A program made the translations under genes and the position numbers. Positions 7,643 through 16,729 of a stretch of DNA of 38,399 nt are shown here, in pieces; within the stretch, counting starts at the first letter, position 1; each line of letters begins with the position of its first letter. Below the pieces are notes generated by a model. That model searched no databases. It was not told the origin of the DNA and worked only from the letters and a program-made list of their open reading frames with translations. This DNA is from Prevotella sp. (GTDB lineage: Bacteria; Bacteroidota; Bacteroidia; Bacteroidales; Bacteroidaceae). Where the stretch lies: NCBI GenBank assembly GCA_017442765.1, contig JAFRZC010000069.1, positions 1 to 38,399 on the forward strand, written 5' to 3'.

Positions 7643-10600
7643 ATGAGAAACGAGACGATAAAGACAGTGTTGCTCCTTGGTTCGGGAGCATTGAAAATAG
7701 GCGAGGCCGGTGAGTTCGACTATTCCGGTTCACAAGCATTGAAGGCTTTGCGCGAGGAAGGTGTGCGCACGGTGCTCATCAATCCTAACATTGCCACGGT
7801 ACAGACTTCTGAGGGTGTGGCCGACGAGGTGTATTTCCTGCCGGTAGAGCCGGGCTTCGTAGAGCGTGTTATCGCCAAAGAGCGCCCCGACGGAATCCTG
7901 CTCGCCTTCGGCGGACAGACGGCCCTGAACTGTGGTGTAGAGCTTTATCGCTCGGGCGTGCTTGAGCGTTATGGAGTAAAGGTGCTCGGCACACCAGTGG
8001 AAACGATTATTGACACCGAGGACCGCGAGCGCTTCGTCAGCCGCCTGTCGGAGATAGGGGTGAAGACCATCAGCAGCGAGGCTTGTGAGAGCATAGCGGA
8101 GGCCAAGCGGGCCGCGTCGGAGTTGGGCTATCCCGTGATACTCCGTGCGGCCTACGCACTCGGCGGGCTGGGTTCGGGCTTCTGCGACAATGAGGACGAG
8201 CTTGTCCGTCTGGCCGAGAAGGCTTTTTCTTTTTCGCCGCAGGTGCTCGTGGAGAAGTCGCTCAAGGGGTGGAAGGAAATAGAATACGAAGTGGTGCGCG
8301 ACGGCGACGATAACTGCGTCACGGTGTGCAATATGGAGAACTTCGACCCGCTGGGCATTCATACCGGAGAGTCGATAGTGGTGGCTCCCTCGCAGACCCT
8401 CACCAACAGCGAGTATCACAAATTGCGCGCGCTGGCCATACGCATCATCAGACATCTGGGCGTGGTGGGCGAGTGCAATGTCCAGTATGCGCTCGACCCG
8501 CAGTCGGAGGACTACCGCGTGATAGAGGTGAACGCCCGTCTCTCGCGCTCATCGGCATTGGCATCGAAGGCCACCGGCTACCCGCTCGCCTTCGTGGCCG
8601 CCAAGATAGGACTGGGATATGGCTTGAAAGATTTGAAGAACTCTGTCACGAAGACGACCTCTGCTTTCTTCGAGCCGGCTCTCGACTATGTGGTATGCAA
8701 GATACCCCGTTGGGACTTGTCGAAATTCCGTGGCGTGGATCGCGAGCTCGGCTCATCGATGAAGTCGGTGGGCGAGGTGATGGCTATAGGGCGCACCTTC
8801 GAAGAGGCGATACAGAAGGGACTGCGCATGATAGGGCAGGGGATGCACGGCTTTGTGGAGAACAAGGAGATAGAGATTGCCGACCTTGACGCAGCCTTGC
8901 GCGAGCCTACAGACAAACGCATCTTTGCCATATCGAAGGCTATACATGCAGGATACACCGTAGATCAAATCCATGAGCTGACCAAGATAGACCGCTGGTT
9001 CCTCCATAAGCTTCAGCACATCATCGATATCGACGAGCGGCTGAGACAGAAAGCCCCCTTCGAGGAAAGGCTGGAGGAGTATTCTTCTCTTCTCCGCGAG
9101 GCCAAGGTCTATGGATTCAGCGACTTCCAGATAGCCCGTGCCATCGGACTCGAGGAGGCGACCGGCAACATGGCCGAGGCTGGCCTGCAAGTGCGCACGA
9201 TGCGCAAGCAGATTGGCATACTGCCCGTTGTCAGGCAAATAGACACGTTGGCAGCCGAGTATCCCGCACAGACCAACTACCTCTATGTGACCTATGAGTC
9301 AGCTCCCGCCCAGCCATTTGCGGGCGAGAACGCCCATGAGACATGCCTTCCACCACGGGAGGAGGCCGTTGTCGTCCTTGGATCGGGTGCCTACCGCATC
9401 GGCTCAAGTGTGGAGTTCGACTGGTGCGGCGTGCAGGCATTGAACACAATCAGGAGAGAGGGCTATCGGTCGGTGATGATCAACTATAACCCCGAGACCG
9501 TATCCACCGACTATGATATGTGCGACCGGCTCTATTTCGACGAGCTCACCTTCGAGCGGGTCATGGATGTCGTTGAGATAGAACAGCCCTATGGTGTCAT
9601 CGTCTCCACCGGAGGGCAGATACCCAATAATCTCGCTATACGCCTTGACGAGCAGCACGTGCCTATCCTCGGTACAGCCGCCACCGACATCGACCGCGCG
9701 GAAGACCGCGCCAAATTCTCCGCCATGCTCACAGCCCGCGGTATCAATCAGCCCGAGTGGAGTGCGCTGACCTCTAAGGACGACATCGACAGGTTCGTCG
9801 ATCGGGTGGGATTCCCAGTGCTCGTGCGCCCCTCATACGTCCTCAGCGGAGCGGCCATGAACGTTTGCTCCAACTCAGAAGAGCTTGAGCGTTTCCTGCA
9901 GCTTGCCGCCAACGTCTCGGAAGACCACCCGGTGGTCGTGTCGAAGTTCATTGAGAACGCCAAGGAGATTGAGATGGATGCCGTAGCAAGGAATGGCGAG
10001 ATACTGGCCTACGCCATCAGTGAGCACATCGAGTTTGCCGGCGTGCATTCGGGCGATGCTACCATACAGTTTCCCCCGCAGAAAATCTATGTCGAGACCG
10101 TGAGGCGCATAAAACGTGTCAGCCGTCAGATAGCCGCAGCCCTTCACATCAACGGCCCCTTCAACATTCAGTTCATGGCTCGCGACAACGACATCCTCGT
10201 CATCGAGTGCAATCTGCGTGCTTCGCGCTCCTTCCCCTTTGTGTCGAAAGTATTGAAGCTCAATCTCATCGACCTTGCCACGCGCGTCATGCTCGGGCTA
10301 CCTGTCGAGCCGCCGTCGAAAAACCTCTTCGATCTCGACTACGTAGGTATCAAGGCCTCACAGTTTTCCTTCAACCGGTTACAGAAAGCCGACCCTGTGC
10401 TCGGTGTGGATATGGCTTCGACGGGAGAGGTCGGCTGCTTAGGCGATGATACGAATACGGCATTGCTGAAATCGATGCTCAGTGTGGGTTATCGGATACC
10501 GAGGAAAACCGTGTTGCTGAGCACGGGCGGTGCTAAACAGAAAGCAGAGATGCTCGATGCGGCCAGGACACTTGTTGCAAACGGCTATGAAATCTACGCC

Positions 10601-10906
10601 ACAGGTGGAACATCGAACTATCTGACCAGCAACGGAATAGCCAACACACTGGTTCATTGGCCTTCCGACGAAGATTGCCATCCGCAGGCACTCGATTTGT
10701 TGCATGAGCGAAAGATAGATATGGTGGTCAATATCCCCAAAGACCTCACGCCGCGTGAACTCACCAACGGTTACAAAATACGTCGTGCCGCCGTTGATCT
10801 CAATATCCCGCTCATCACGAACTCGCGCCTCGCGTCGGCTTTCATACAAGCCTTTTGCCAAATCGACATCGCCGACATCGACATCAAGTCGTGGTCGGAA
10901 TATTAA
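7643..10906 (+). CDS. carB: Carbamoyl-phosphate synthase, large subunit
   Basis: 1087 residues, close to the usual 1070. Two homologous ATP-grasp halves are visible: the first opens VLLLGSGALKIGEAGEFDYS near residue 10, the second VVVLGSGAYRIGSSVEFDW near residue 575. Each half phosphorylates one intermediate (carboxyphosphate, carbamate). The C-terminal MGS-like domain (about 945-1087, with YATGGTSNYL and NIPKDLTPRELTNGYKIRR) is the allosteric site in other bacteria. Unlike E. coli CarB, the protein starts with a few extra residues (MRNETIK). The gene ends seven bases from the stop of the convergent HAD gene, and no terminator separates them, so the two 3' ends probably overlap as transcripts. 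Confidence 0.97.
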   Translation: MRNETIKTVLLLGSGALKIGEAGEFDYSGSQALKALREEGVRTVLINPNIATVQTSEGVADEVYFLPVEPGFVERVIAKERPDGILLAFGGQTALNCGVELYRSGVLERYGVKVLGTPVETIIDTEDRERFVSRLSEIGVKTISSEACESIAEAKRAASELGYPVILRAAYALGGLGSGFCDNEDELVRLAEKAFSFSPQVLVEKSLKGWKEIEYEVVRDGDDNCVTVCNMENFDPLGIHTGESIVVAPSQTLTNSEYHKLRALAIRIIRHLGVVGECNVQYALDPQSEDYRVIEVNARLSRSSALASKATGYPLAFVAAKIGLGYGLKDLKNSVTKTTSAFFEPALDYVVCKIPRWDLSKFRGVDRELGSSMKSVGEVMAIGRTFEEAIQKGLRMIGQGMHGFVENKEIEIADLDAALREPTDKRIFAISKAIHAGYTVDQIHELTKIDRWFLHKLQHIIDIDERLRQKAPFEERLEEYSSLLREAKVYGFSDFQIARAIGLEEATGNMAEAGLQVRTMRKQIGILPVVRQIDTLAAEYPAQTNYLYVTYESAPAQPFAGENAHETCLPPREEAVVVLGSGAYRIGSSVEFDWCGVQALNTIRREGYRSVMINYNPETVSTDYDMCDRLYFDELTFERVMDVVEIEQPYGVIVSTGGQIPNNLAIRLDEQHVPILGTAATDIDRAEDRAKFSAMLTARGINQPEWSALTSKDDIDRFVDRVGFPVLVRPSYVLSGAAMNVCSNSEELERFLQLAANVSEDHPVVVSKFIENAKEIEMDAVARNGEILAYAISEHIEFAGVHSGDATIQFPPQKIYVETVRRIKRVSRQIAAALHINGPFNIQFMARDNDILVIECNLRASRSFPFVSKVLKLNLIDLATRVMLGLPVEPPSKNLFDLDYVGIKASQFSFNRLQKADPVLGVDMASTGEVGCLGDDTNTALLKSMLSVGYRIPRKTVLLSTGGAKQKAEMLDAARTLVANGYEIYATGGTSNYLTSNGIANTLVHWPSDEDCHPQALDLLHERKIDMVVNIPKDLTPRELTNGYKIRRAAVDLNIPLITNSRLASAFIQAFCQIDIADIDIKSWSEY

Positions 10907-10913
10907 ATTCTCT

Positions 10914-11342
10914 TCACCGGCTCCACCAGTGCTTCTTCTTCGGTGGTTCTGACGGCATACTTCTCTGGCGGGCTTCACGCAGGAGGTCGTTCCACGTGAG
11001 GCCGTCATGAATCATGTGGTAGATTTCACCCCATCCGGGCAAACCGCCGATATTGCGGTCGTCTATCCATAAGTCGGCTTTCAGCTTGCGCGAGAAGTGG
11101 TTGTTGTATTCTACCTTTTCTTCGGGATAGTCTTTGTTGACGGCATAGAACTCTACGCCCCGCTCGCGGCACCAGTTGACGGCGTCTTCGAGCAGCTTGC
11201 CCTCGCGCACGCTCCAGAGGATGAGCTGGTGGTGCTCCTTGATGAGCATTTTGAGGGTCTCGGTGGCAAAGGGCAGCTCTTCGCCTATCTCGGGATATTT
11301 ATGTTCGACAATGGTACCGTCGAAATCTACTGCAATGGTCAT
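10914..11342 (-). CDS. Small HAD-like hydrolase
   Basis: Starting at the ATG at 11342, the 142-residue protein begins MTIAVDFDGTIVEHKYP, with the HAD motif I DxDGT at residues 6-10. LILWSVREG matches motif II position and ADLWIDDRNIGG resembles motif III/IV with two adjacent Asp. It resembles the short cytosolic HAD proteins common in Bacteroidetes (the type represented by B. thetaiotaomicron BT0820), whose substrate is not settled. A longer reading frame extends upstream to 11396, but those 18 codons would lie in the terminator hairpin of the preceding operon, so the ATG with the HAD motif right behind it is preferred. The C-terminus ends in a basic PPKKKHWWSR tail. Confidence 0.85.
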   Translation of the reverse strand: MTIAVDFDGTIVEHKYPEIGEELPFATETLKMLIKEHHQLILWSVREGKLLEDAVNWCRERGVEFYAVNKDYPEEKVEYNNHFSRKLKADLWIDDRNIGGLPGWGEIYHMIHDGLTWNDLLREARQRSMPSEPPKKKHWWSR

Positions 11343-11361
11343 TTCTAAAGATTTAATAAAT

Positions 11362-11400
11362 AAAAAACAGGGTGTGTCAGAACCGATTTGACACACCCTG
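11362..11400 (-). terminator. Perfect 12-bp terminator of the exopolysaccharide operon
   Basis: On the minus strand, CAGGGTGTGTCA (11400-11389) pairs perfectly with TGACACACCCTG (11379-11368) around a 9-base loop, followed by TTTTTTATTTATT. It lies 10 bases after the stop of the tyrosine kinase gene and 25 bases before the ATG of the HAD gene, so the HAD gene needs read-through or a promoter inside the hairpin region. Confidence 0.92.
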
Positions 11401-11410
11401 ATACTTTCGC

Positions 11411-13921
11411 TTATCGTTTCACAGACGTATCGTTCTTATCGCCGTAGTTCGACTGCGAGTAGTTGCCATAGGAACCGTAGCTGCCGTAAGAGCCATAGCT
11501 GCTGTACTTGCCGCCGTAGCGCCCATAGCGCCCGTATTTGCCGTAGCGTCCATACCCGTAATAGTAGCCATATTTCTTCTTCGACATGTCGATTCCGTTA
11601 AGCACGATGGACATGTTGGGCAGTTTCTTCTCTTCGGCGAGACTGTTGATGAGGTTGAAGCTCTCTTTCGGCGTATAGTCGGCGCGGCACATATAGACAG
11701 TGGCATCGGCCACACGGCCAATCTGCAGCGTATCGGTGACGAGACCGACAGGAGCGGAGTCAATGACGATGAAGTCGTAGTTGGCTTTCAGTATCTCCAT
11801 TACTTTCTCCAGCGAGTTACGGGCGATGAGCTCCGTTGGATTGGGCGGGATGGGACCGGCGAGCAGCAGGTCGAGGTTGTTGTTGATACCCGAGGGGAGG
11901 ATTTGCGAACGAACCTCAGCTTCTGTCGGGTTTTCCTTGACCAACAGGGGAGTAATACCATGCTGATGGTCGTTAAGCTCGAAGAGTTCGGCCAGACGCG
12001 GCTTACGAATGTCGAGACCTACGAGGATGACCTTCTTGCTCAGCAGTGCGAAGCTGACGGAGAGGTTGGCGGCGTTGAACGTCTTGCCCTCGCCTGAGGT
12101 GCTCGACGTGAACAAAATAACCTTCTGCCCTTCTTTCAACATGAATTGCAGGTTGGTACGCATGGAGCGGAAGATTTCCTCCATCTGGTTGTTTTTGTTC
12201 TCGTGTACCACGATGTCGGCTTTCGTTTTGGCGGTTTCGCTGGCAACGGCAACGTCGGCCAAAATCGGAAGTTTCGTAAGTTTGGCAACATCTTCATGGC
12301 CTTCAATCTTGTAGCGGAAGAACTCAAGCAGGAAGAGCACCAGTGCGGGGATGGCCAATCCGAGAAGGAAGGCACCGCCGAGGATGATGGAGCGTTTGGG
12401 AGAGATCATGCCGCCACGCTGTGGTTGGTCGATGAGCCTGCCCTTGTCGGCTGTGGCAGCAAGCTGGATAGAGTTCTCCTCGCGTTTTTGGAGAAGCATC
12501 AGATACAGTCCCGACTTCACTTCCTGTTGGCGGCCAATCTGTGTCAGCATGCGCTCCTGCTCGGGGGTATTGGAGATTTGGCCGGAGTACTTACCATACT
12601 GTGAGGCTACGCTGTTGCGTTGCATTTCATATGCGCGCCGTGACTGGTTCATAGCTCCTCGTATGCTATTGGATAATTCTTCAAGCTGATCAGTAAGTGG
12701 GGCTACGTTGGGGTGGTTCTCCGATACGCTTTGCAGCATGCGCTTGCGCTCAAGGGCAATGGTATTGTACTGGTTGATGAGATTGGTGGTACCTTGGTCG
12801 CTCAGGCCGACGTTGGCAGGCATGGGCTGATACTTGTTGGAGGCCTGGTTCATGTAGCTTGTCAGGTCGTTGATGATAGCCACCTGCGTGTTGGCGTCGG
12901 CCAGCTTCTGGCTGTATTGACTTTCTCCTTGTACAGCTTGGGCCGCGTTCATCTTCAGTTCAACCATATTGTTGCGGCGCTTGTAGGCTTCGAGCTCGCC
13001 TTCGGTGGCGTTCAGCTCGGCGTTGATTTTCTCCAGACGGCCGTTGATGAATTCCTCGGTACGGATGGCAACCTCATTCTTGTCGTCGTTGGCTTGACGG
13101 TTGTAGCACACGGCAAGCTGCTTGAGATAGTCCACGGCACGCTCGGGAATCTGGTCGGTCAATACCAGCTGGGCGATACTTGTCAGTTTTCCTGTTTGTG
13201 CAACAGACAAGGCACCTGCGTATTTTCCGGAGATCATCTGAGGCGACATGACCATGGCTTTGAGCAGTTCGCCGTCTCTCATCGGGCGGGTACCGTTGGT
13301 GTTGAACGAGAGGATGCCGACCTTTGTGCTGATGGTGGCTGGCAGTTGGTTGAGCGTCTTTTCTATTTTGTAGGCGGTCATACCTTCTTCCGATGGGGCA
13401 ACGAAGTTGCCTGTCACCTCGTAGGCTGCGCCTTTGCGCTTAATCTCCAAGGAGATGGGAGCCTCGAGTTTCTCCAAGTGTCCCGGGTCGAGGTCAACGC
13501 TGACGGGCTGCTTTTTGTAGATGGGTATTTCTTTGATTTTACCTTTCGTGCGATAGTCCACATAGAGTTTTAAATCGCGGACGGTGGCTTCGGCGAGAGA
13601 GCGCGATTTCAAGACCTCCATCTCGTTGTCGATACCCGTTGAGTTCGTCATCTCGGCAAGGTTTGTTGCGGCCATCATGGCAGCACGTGAGCCACGCATG
13701 TTTTTCTGCTCCTCGTCTTTGATGAGGATTTTAGCATGAGCCTGATAGACGGGTGTGGCGTAGCGCAGATAGATCAGTGCTGCTCCAAGACAGATAATCA
13801 GCGATAGCAGAAACCACTTCCAGTTGAGCACCACAGTGGTGAAGATGGTCTTGAAGTCGAAAGTTGACTTCTCTTCTTGTTGCTGGAGCTGGTCCAGTCC
13901 TAATTTTTTGTTTTCTTCCAT
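11411..13921 (-). CDS. Polysaccharide biosynthesis tyrosine autokinase / chain-length regulator (Wzc-like)
   Basis: 836 residues. The N-terminal Wzz domain has a transmembrane helix at about residues 33-52 (WKWFLLSLIICLGAALIYL), a long periplasmic coiled-coil part (about 55-505), and a second transmembrane helix near 513-533 (IILGGAFLLGLAIPALVLFL). The cytoplasmic BY-kinase domain follows, with Walker A STSGEGKT, Walker A' ILVGLDIRKPRL and Walker B FIVIDSAPV. The C-terminal tail is extremely Tyr-rich (16 Tyr in 46 residues), the expected autophosphorylation cluster. In the known systems cycling phosphorylation of this tail controls polymer length and export through a Wza-type channel. It is the last gene of the sugar transferase-rfbA-kinase operon, 54 bases after rfbA. 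The matching outer-membrane lipoprotein is at 1825-2625. Confidence 0.93.
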   Translation of the reverse strand: MEENKKLGLDQLQQQEEKSTFDFKTIFTTVVLNWKWFLLSLIICLGAALIYLRYATPVYQAHAKILIKDEEQKNMRGSRAAMMAATNLAEMTNSTGIDNEMEVLKSRSLAEATVRDLKLYVDYRTKGKIKEIPIYKKQPVSVDLDPGHLEKLEAPISLEIKRKGAAYEVTGNFVAPSEEGMTAYKIEKTLNQLPATISTKVGILSFNTNGTRPMRDGELLKAMVMSPQMISGKYAGALSVAQTGKLTSIAQLVLTDQIPERAVDYLKQLAVCYNRQANDDKNEVAIRTEEFINGRLEKINAELNATEGELEAYKRRNNMVELKMNAAQAVQGESQYSQKLADANTQVAIINDLTSYMNQASNKYQPMPANVGLSDQGTTNLINQYNTIALERKRMLQSVSENHPNVAPLTDQLEELSNSIRGAMNQSRRAYEMQRNSVASQYGKYSGQISNTPEQERMLTQIGRQQEVKSGLYLMLLQKREENSIQLAATADKGRLIDQPQRGGMISPKRSIILGGAFLLGLAIPALVLFLLEFFRYKIEGHEDVAKLTKLPILADVAVASETAKTKADIVVHENKNNQMEEIFRSMRTNLQFMLKEGQKVILFTSSTSGEGKTFNAANLSVSFALLSKKVILVGLDIRKPRLAELFELNDHQHGITPLLVKENPTEAEVRSQILPSGINNNLDLLLAGPIPPNPTELIARNSLEKVMEILKANYDFIVIDSAPVGLVTDTLQIGRVADATVYMCRADYTPKESFNLINSLAEEKKLPNMSIVLNGIDMSKKKYGYYYGYGRYGKYGRYGRYGGKYSSYGSYGSYGSYGNYSQSNYGDKNDTSVKR
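11441..11578 (-). repeat. Tyr-Gly-rich codon repeat in the kinase tail
   Basis: 46 codons dominated by short repeats of the forms RYGKYGRYG and SYGSYGSYG, encoded by 9-base imprecise tandem units (TAY-GGN-N). Sixteen Tyr fall in this stretch. Such DNA is prone to gain or loss of units in multiples of three. Confidence 0.8.
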
Positions 13922-13975
13922 TGTTTTGTCTTATTTTTTGATTTTTATTTTATTTTATTTCGATTTTCTCTATGT

Positions 13976-14848
13976 CTATTCTGCTATTCGTAACAGGTAT
14001 TTGCCATAATCGTTCTTGGCCATGGGCTGTGCCAGCTTGCGTACTTGCTCTCTGGTTATCCATTCGTTTTGCAAGGCAATCTCTTCGAGGCAGGCAATCT
14101 TGAGCCCTTGCCGTTTCTCGATGACCTCGATGAATGTACTGGCTTCCGACAGGCTGTCGTGCGTGCCGGTGTCGAGCCAGGCGAATCCGCGCTGCAGTTT
14201 CTGTACTTTCAGCTGGCTGCGGTTGAGGTATTCTTGGTTGACAGATGTGATTTCCAACTCTCCGCGTGCGCTGGGTTTGATGTTCTTGGCTATTTCCACC
14301 ACGCTGTTCGGATAGAAGTAAAGTCCGACCACGGCATAGTTGCTACGCGGATGGGCAGGTTTCTCCTCGATGCTTAGGCAGTTGCCTTCGTCATCAATCT
14401 CGGCTACGCCGTAACGCTCAGGGTCGTTCACATAGTAGCCGAACACGGTTGCCTTTCCGTCTTTCTCCGCATTGTCCACACTTTGGCGGAGCAACTCGTT
14501 GAAACCTACGCCATGGAATATGTTGTCGCCGAGTACGAGACAGGCACAGTCGTCGCCGATGAAGTCTTCTCCGATGATGAATGCCTGTGCGAGTCCGTCG
14601 GGGCTGGGCTGCTCGGCATACTCGAAACGTACGCCAATGTCGCTGCCGTCGCCGAGAAGTCGGCGGAATCCTGGCAGGTCGTGTGGAGTGGAAATGATGA
14701 GAATCTCGCGGATGCCCGCATTCATCAGTGCCGAGATGGGATAGTAAATCATCGGCTTGTCGAAGATGGGTATCAGCTGCTTGCTGATGCCTTTGGTGAT
14801 GGGGTACAAGCGTGTGCCGGAGCCTCCGGCCAGTACGATTCCTTTCAT
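13976..14848 (-). CDS. rfbA: Glucose-1-phosphate thymidylyltransferase
   Basis: Makes dTDP-glucose from glucose-1-phosphate and dTTP, the first step of dTDP-rhamnose and related sugars. 290 residues, the usual RmlA length. The N-terminal nucleotidyltransferase signature [20 protein letters not shown] (residues 8-27) and the [16 protein letters not shown] stretch are present, as is the LGDNIFHG motif with the metal-binding Asp near residue 109. It lies between the sugar-phosphate transferase (15 bases upstream) and the tyrosine kinase. rfbB, rfbC and rfbD are not in this window, so the dTDP-sugar pathway must be completed elsewhere on the chromosome. Confidence 0.95.
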   Translation of the reverse strand: MKGIVLAGGSGTRLYPITKGISKQLIPIFDKPMIYYPISALMNAGIREILIISTPHDLPGFRRLLGDGSDIGVRFEYAEQPSPDGLAQAFIIGEDFIGDDCACLVLGDNIFHGVGFNELLRQSVDNAEKDGKATVFGYYVNDPERYGVAEIDDEGNCLSIEEKPAHPRSNYAVVGLYFYPNSVVEIAKNIKPSARGELEITSVNQEYLNRSQLKVQKLQRGFAWLDTGTHDSLSEASTFIEVIEKRQGLKIACLEEIALQNEWITREQVRKLAQPMAKNDYGKYLLRIAE

Positions 14849-14863
14849 GTTCTATTGTGTGGG

Positions 14864-16309
14864 TTAATATGCGTTTTTATCGTTCCAGAACAGGCTGAGT
14901 GCTGTCTTGAAGATGATTTTAATATCGAGCCAGAATGTCCAGTTCTCTATATACCAGATGTCGTGTTTGATGCGTCCCTCCATTTGCCAGAGTTCCTTGG
15001 TCTCGCCTCGGAAGCCTGACACTTGTGCCCAGCCGGTGATGCCGGGCTTGGAGAAGTGGCGCACCATATATTTGTCGATGAGCTGGCTATAGACCTCTGT
15101 GTGATGGAGCATGTGTGGGCGCGGCCCTACGATGCTCATGTCGCCGAGCAGCACGTTGAAGAACTGCGGGAACTCGTCGATGTTGGTTTTGCGCATGAAG
15201 CGGCCGAACGCGAATTTGCGCGGGTCGTCGAGTGTTGCCTGAGTCATGTCGGCCTCGTCGTTGATGTGCATGGAGCGGAACTTGTAGCACATGAATGTCT
15301 TTCCGTTCATTCCTGTGCGTGCCTGCTTGAAGAGTATCGGCCCCGGGCTCGACAGTTTGATGATGGCGGCAATGATGGGCAGGAACGGCAACATGCAGAG
15401 ACACACGACCGCGCTGACGGCGATATCGAAGGTGCGTTTGACGAATCGGTTTCCGAAACTTGCGAGCGGCTCGTGGTGGTTGGTGAAGATGGTCACTTCG
15501 CCGAAAGGCTCTGGCTTCAGGTTCAGCCGCAGATTGCCGAACATGCGCGGCACGTAGTAGAAATGGACAACGTTGCGGTCGCAATAGCGCATGATGCCGA
15601 GAATCTGGTCTGATTTGTCGTGCGACAGGCTGCAGTAGATTTCCTCGGCGGCCTCAACGGCATTCTTCTTTTTCTTGTCTGTCGGCTGTACCTCCGCGGT
15701 GTTGTCTGTCATCAGCCGGTTCAAGTCCTCGAGGCTGCCCAGGTGCCTCAGCTTGTCGGGGCAGTCGGCTATCAGCTTGTCGCTGTAGTAGCCTGCAATC
15801 TTGTAGCCCGTCGCCACGTCGGAGGTCATTTCCTTGTAGATCATCAGTAGCGAGGGGTCGCTGCCAATGAAGACCACGCTGCGGGAGTTGCGCCCGAGCA
15901 GGCGGTAGTAGCGGAGTATGAAGCGTTCTATGGTTCGAAGGAGGAATGTGGCCGCGAACATGATGGCTGCGAAGATGAACATGAAACGGAATAGCAGTCC
16001 GCCAGAGCTGATGACGCGGATGAAGATGAACATCAGGGCGGCGTGGAGCAGTGTGTAGGTCAGCACGCGCTTGAACAGGTCCTCAAACCTGACTCGACGG
16101 CGATGGATGATAGAGGGGCAGGCGTTCATCGCGATGGCCATGGCCAGGTTGGCTACAAGCAGCACCGTGCGCGGAGCCTCCTGAAAGAACGGGGGAGTGA
16201 GGTCGGGCTTGCGGTAGAGGAAAAACAACAGAATGGCATTGAGCAGGGCAAAGTCGCCGATGGCCACAAATGCCTTGATGATATTGCTGCTGTTCGACTG
16301 CTGTTTCAT
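14864..16309 (-). CDS. Undecaprenyl-phosphate sugar phosphotransferase (exopolysaccharide initiation)
   Basis: Transfers a hexose-1-phosphate to undecaprenyl phosphate to start a polysaccharide repeat unit at the inner membrane. 481 residues from the ATG at 16309; an in-frame start 18 codons upstream would lie between promoter and ATG and gives a non-family N-terminus, so the shorter form is preferred. Four predicted transmembrane helices occupy about residues 8-130, then a degenerate CoA-binding-like region. The conserved bacterial sugar transferase domain covers about 285-481, with KFRSMHINDEAD, TNIDEFPQFFNVLLGDMS, VGPRP and KPGITGWAQVSG. It heads the minus-strand operon with rfbA and the kinase. 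The sugar cannot be deduced; glucose or galactose are usual for this family. Confidence 0.92.
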   Translation of the reverse strand: MKQQSNSSNIIKAFVAIGDFALLNAILLFFLYRKPDLTPPFFQEAPRTVLLVANLAMAIAMNACPSIIHRRRVRFEDLFKRVLTYTLLHAALMFIFIRVISSGGLLFRFMFIFAAIMFAATFLLRTIERFILRYYRLLGRNSRSVVFIGSDPSLLMIYKEMTSDVATGYKIAGYYSDKLIADCPDKLRHLGSLEDLNRLMTDNTAEVQPTDKKKKNAVEAAEEIYCSLSHDKSDQILGIMRYCDRNVVHFYYVPRMFGNLRLNLKPEPFGEVTIFTNHHEPLASFGNRFVKRTFDIAVSAVVCLCMLPFLPIIAAIIKLSSPGPILFKQARTGMNGKTFMCYKFRSMHINDEADMTQATLDDPRKFAFGRFMRKTNIDEFPQFFNVLLGDMSIVGPRPHMLHHTEVYSQLIDKYMVRHFSKPGITGWAQVSGFRGETKELWQMEGRIKHDIWYIENWTFWLDIKIIFKTALSLFWNDKNAY

Positions 16310-16352
16310 AGTTGATGACCCGCTTGTTCTTAATTCTTTATATAAAAGCGCA

Positions 16353-16384
16353 CAAAGGTACAAATAAAAATTGAAATCTTAAAG
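16353..16384 (-). promoter_or_regulatory. Promoter of the exopolysaccharide operon
   Basis: On the minus strand TACCTTTG (16360 to 16353) is an exact -7 box, 43 bases before the ATG at 16309. The -33 position, 20 bases further upstream, reads CTTT and is a weak match. Confidence 0.6.
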
Positions 16385-16646
16385 CGAAAAGCGAAAATCT
16401 TTTCATTTTGTGAGTTTTTTCTGCTTCTCGCAGGCAAGGTGCGAGTCGCTTTGTGAAAGTAATCCGACGGTCTGATTTATATATTTTTAACTTGCAGGCG
16501 TTTCATTTTTAACACGAAATACTCCGCTTCTCCCCAACACTCTTAGTGGAAGCTGAAAATACGGGGAATTTTGCGGTTTCTTGCAACGAGCTGTCTCTCA
16601 GCGCGTTGGCGAATTTTGGGGTTTTGCTTTTTGTTTTCCGTTTTCT

Positions 16647-16729
16647 GAAAGATATGTGTCTCGCTAGTGAGAGCTATATGTTTCGGGTTGCGAAAGACCG
16701 TGTTTTGGAAGGTGAGACATATATGTTTC
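16647..16729. repeat. Composite palindromic repeat zone R3 (intergenic 16310-17048)
   Basis: The zone holds GAAAGATATGTGTCTC (16647-16662), GAGAGCTATATGTTTC (16669-16684), GAAAGACCGTGTTTT (16692-16706) and GAGACATATATGTTTC (16714-16729). Read on the minus strand it follows the same order as 1407-1470: CGAAACATATATG, a CACCT spacer, CACGGTCTTTCGCAAC, then CGAAACA. A C/T-rich flank (minus strand, about 16733-16780) and an AAATGTTAAA word near 16830-16860 also have counterparts in R1. No gene is credible here; short open frames cross the repeats. Confidence 0.75.
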
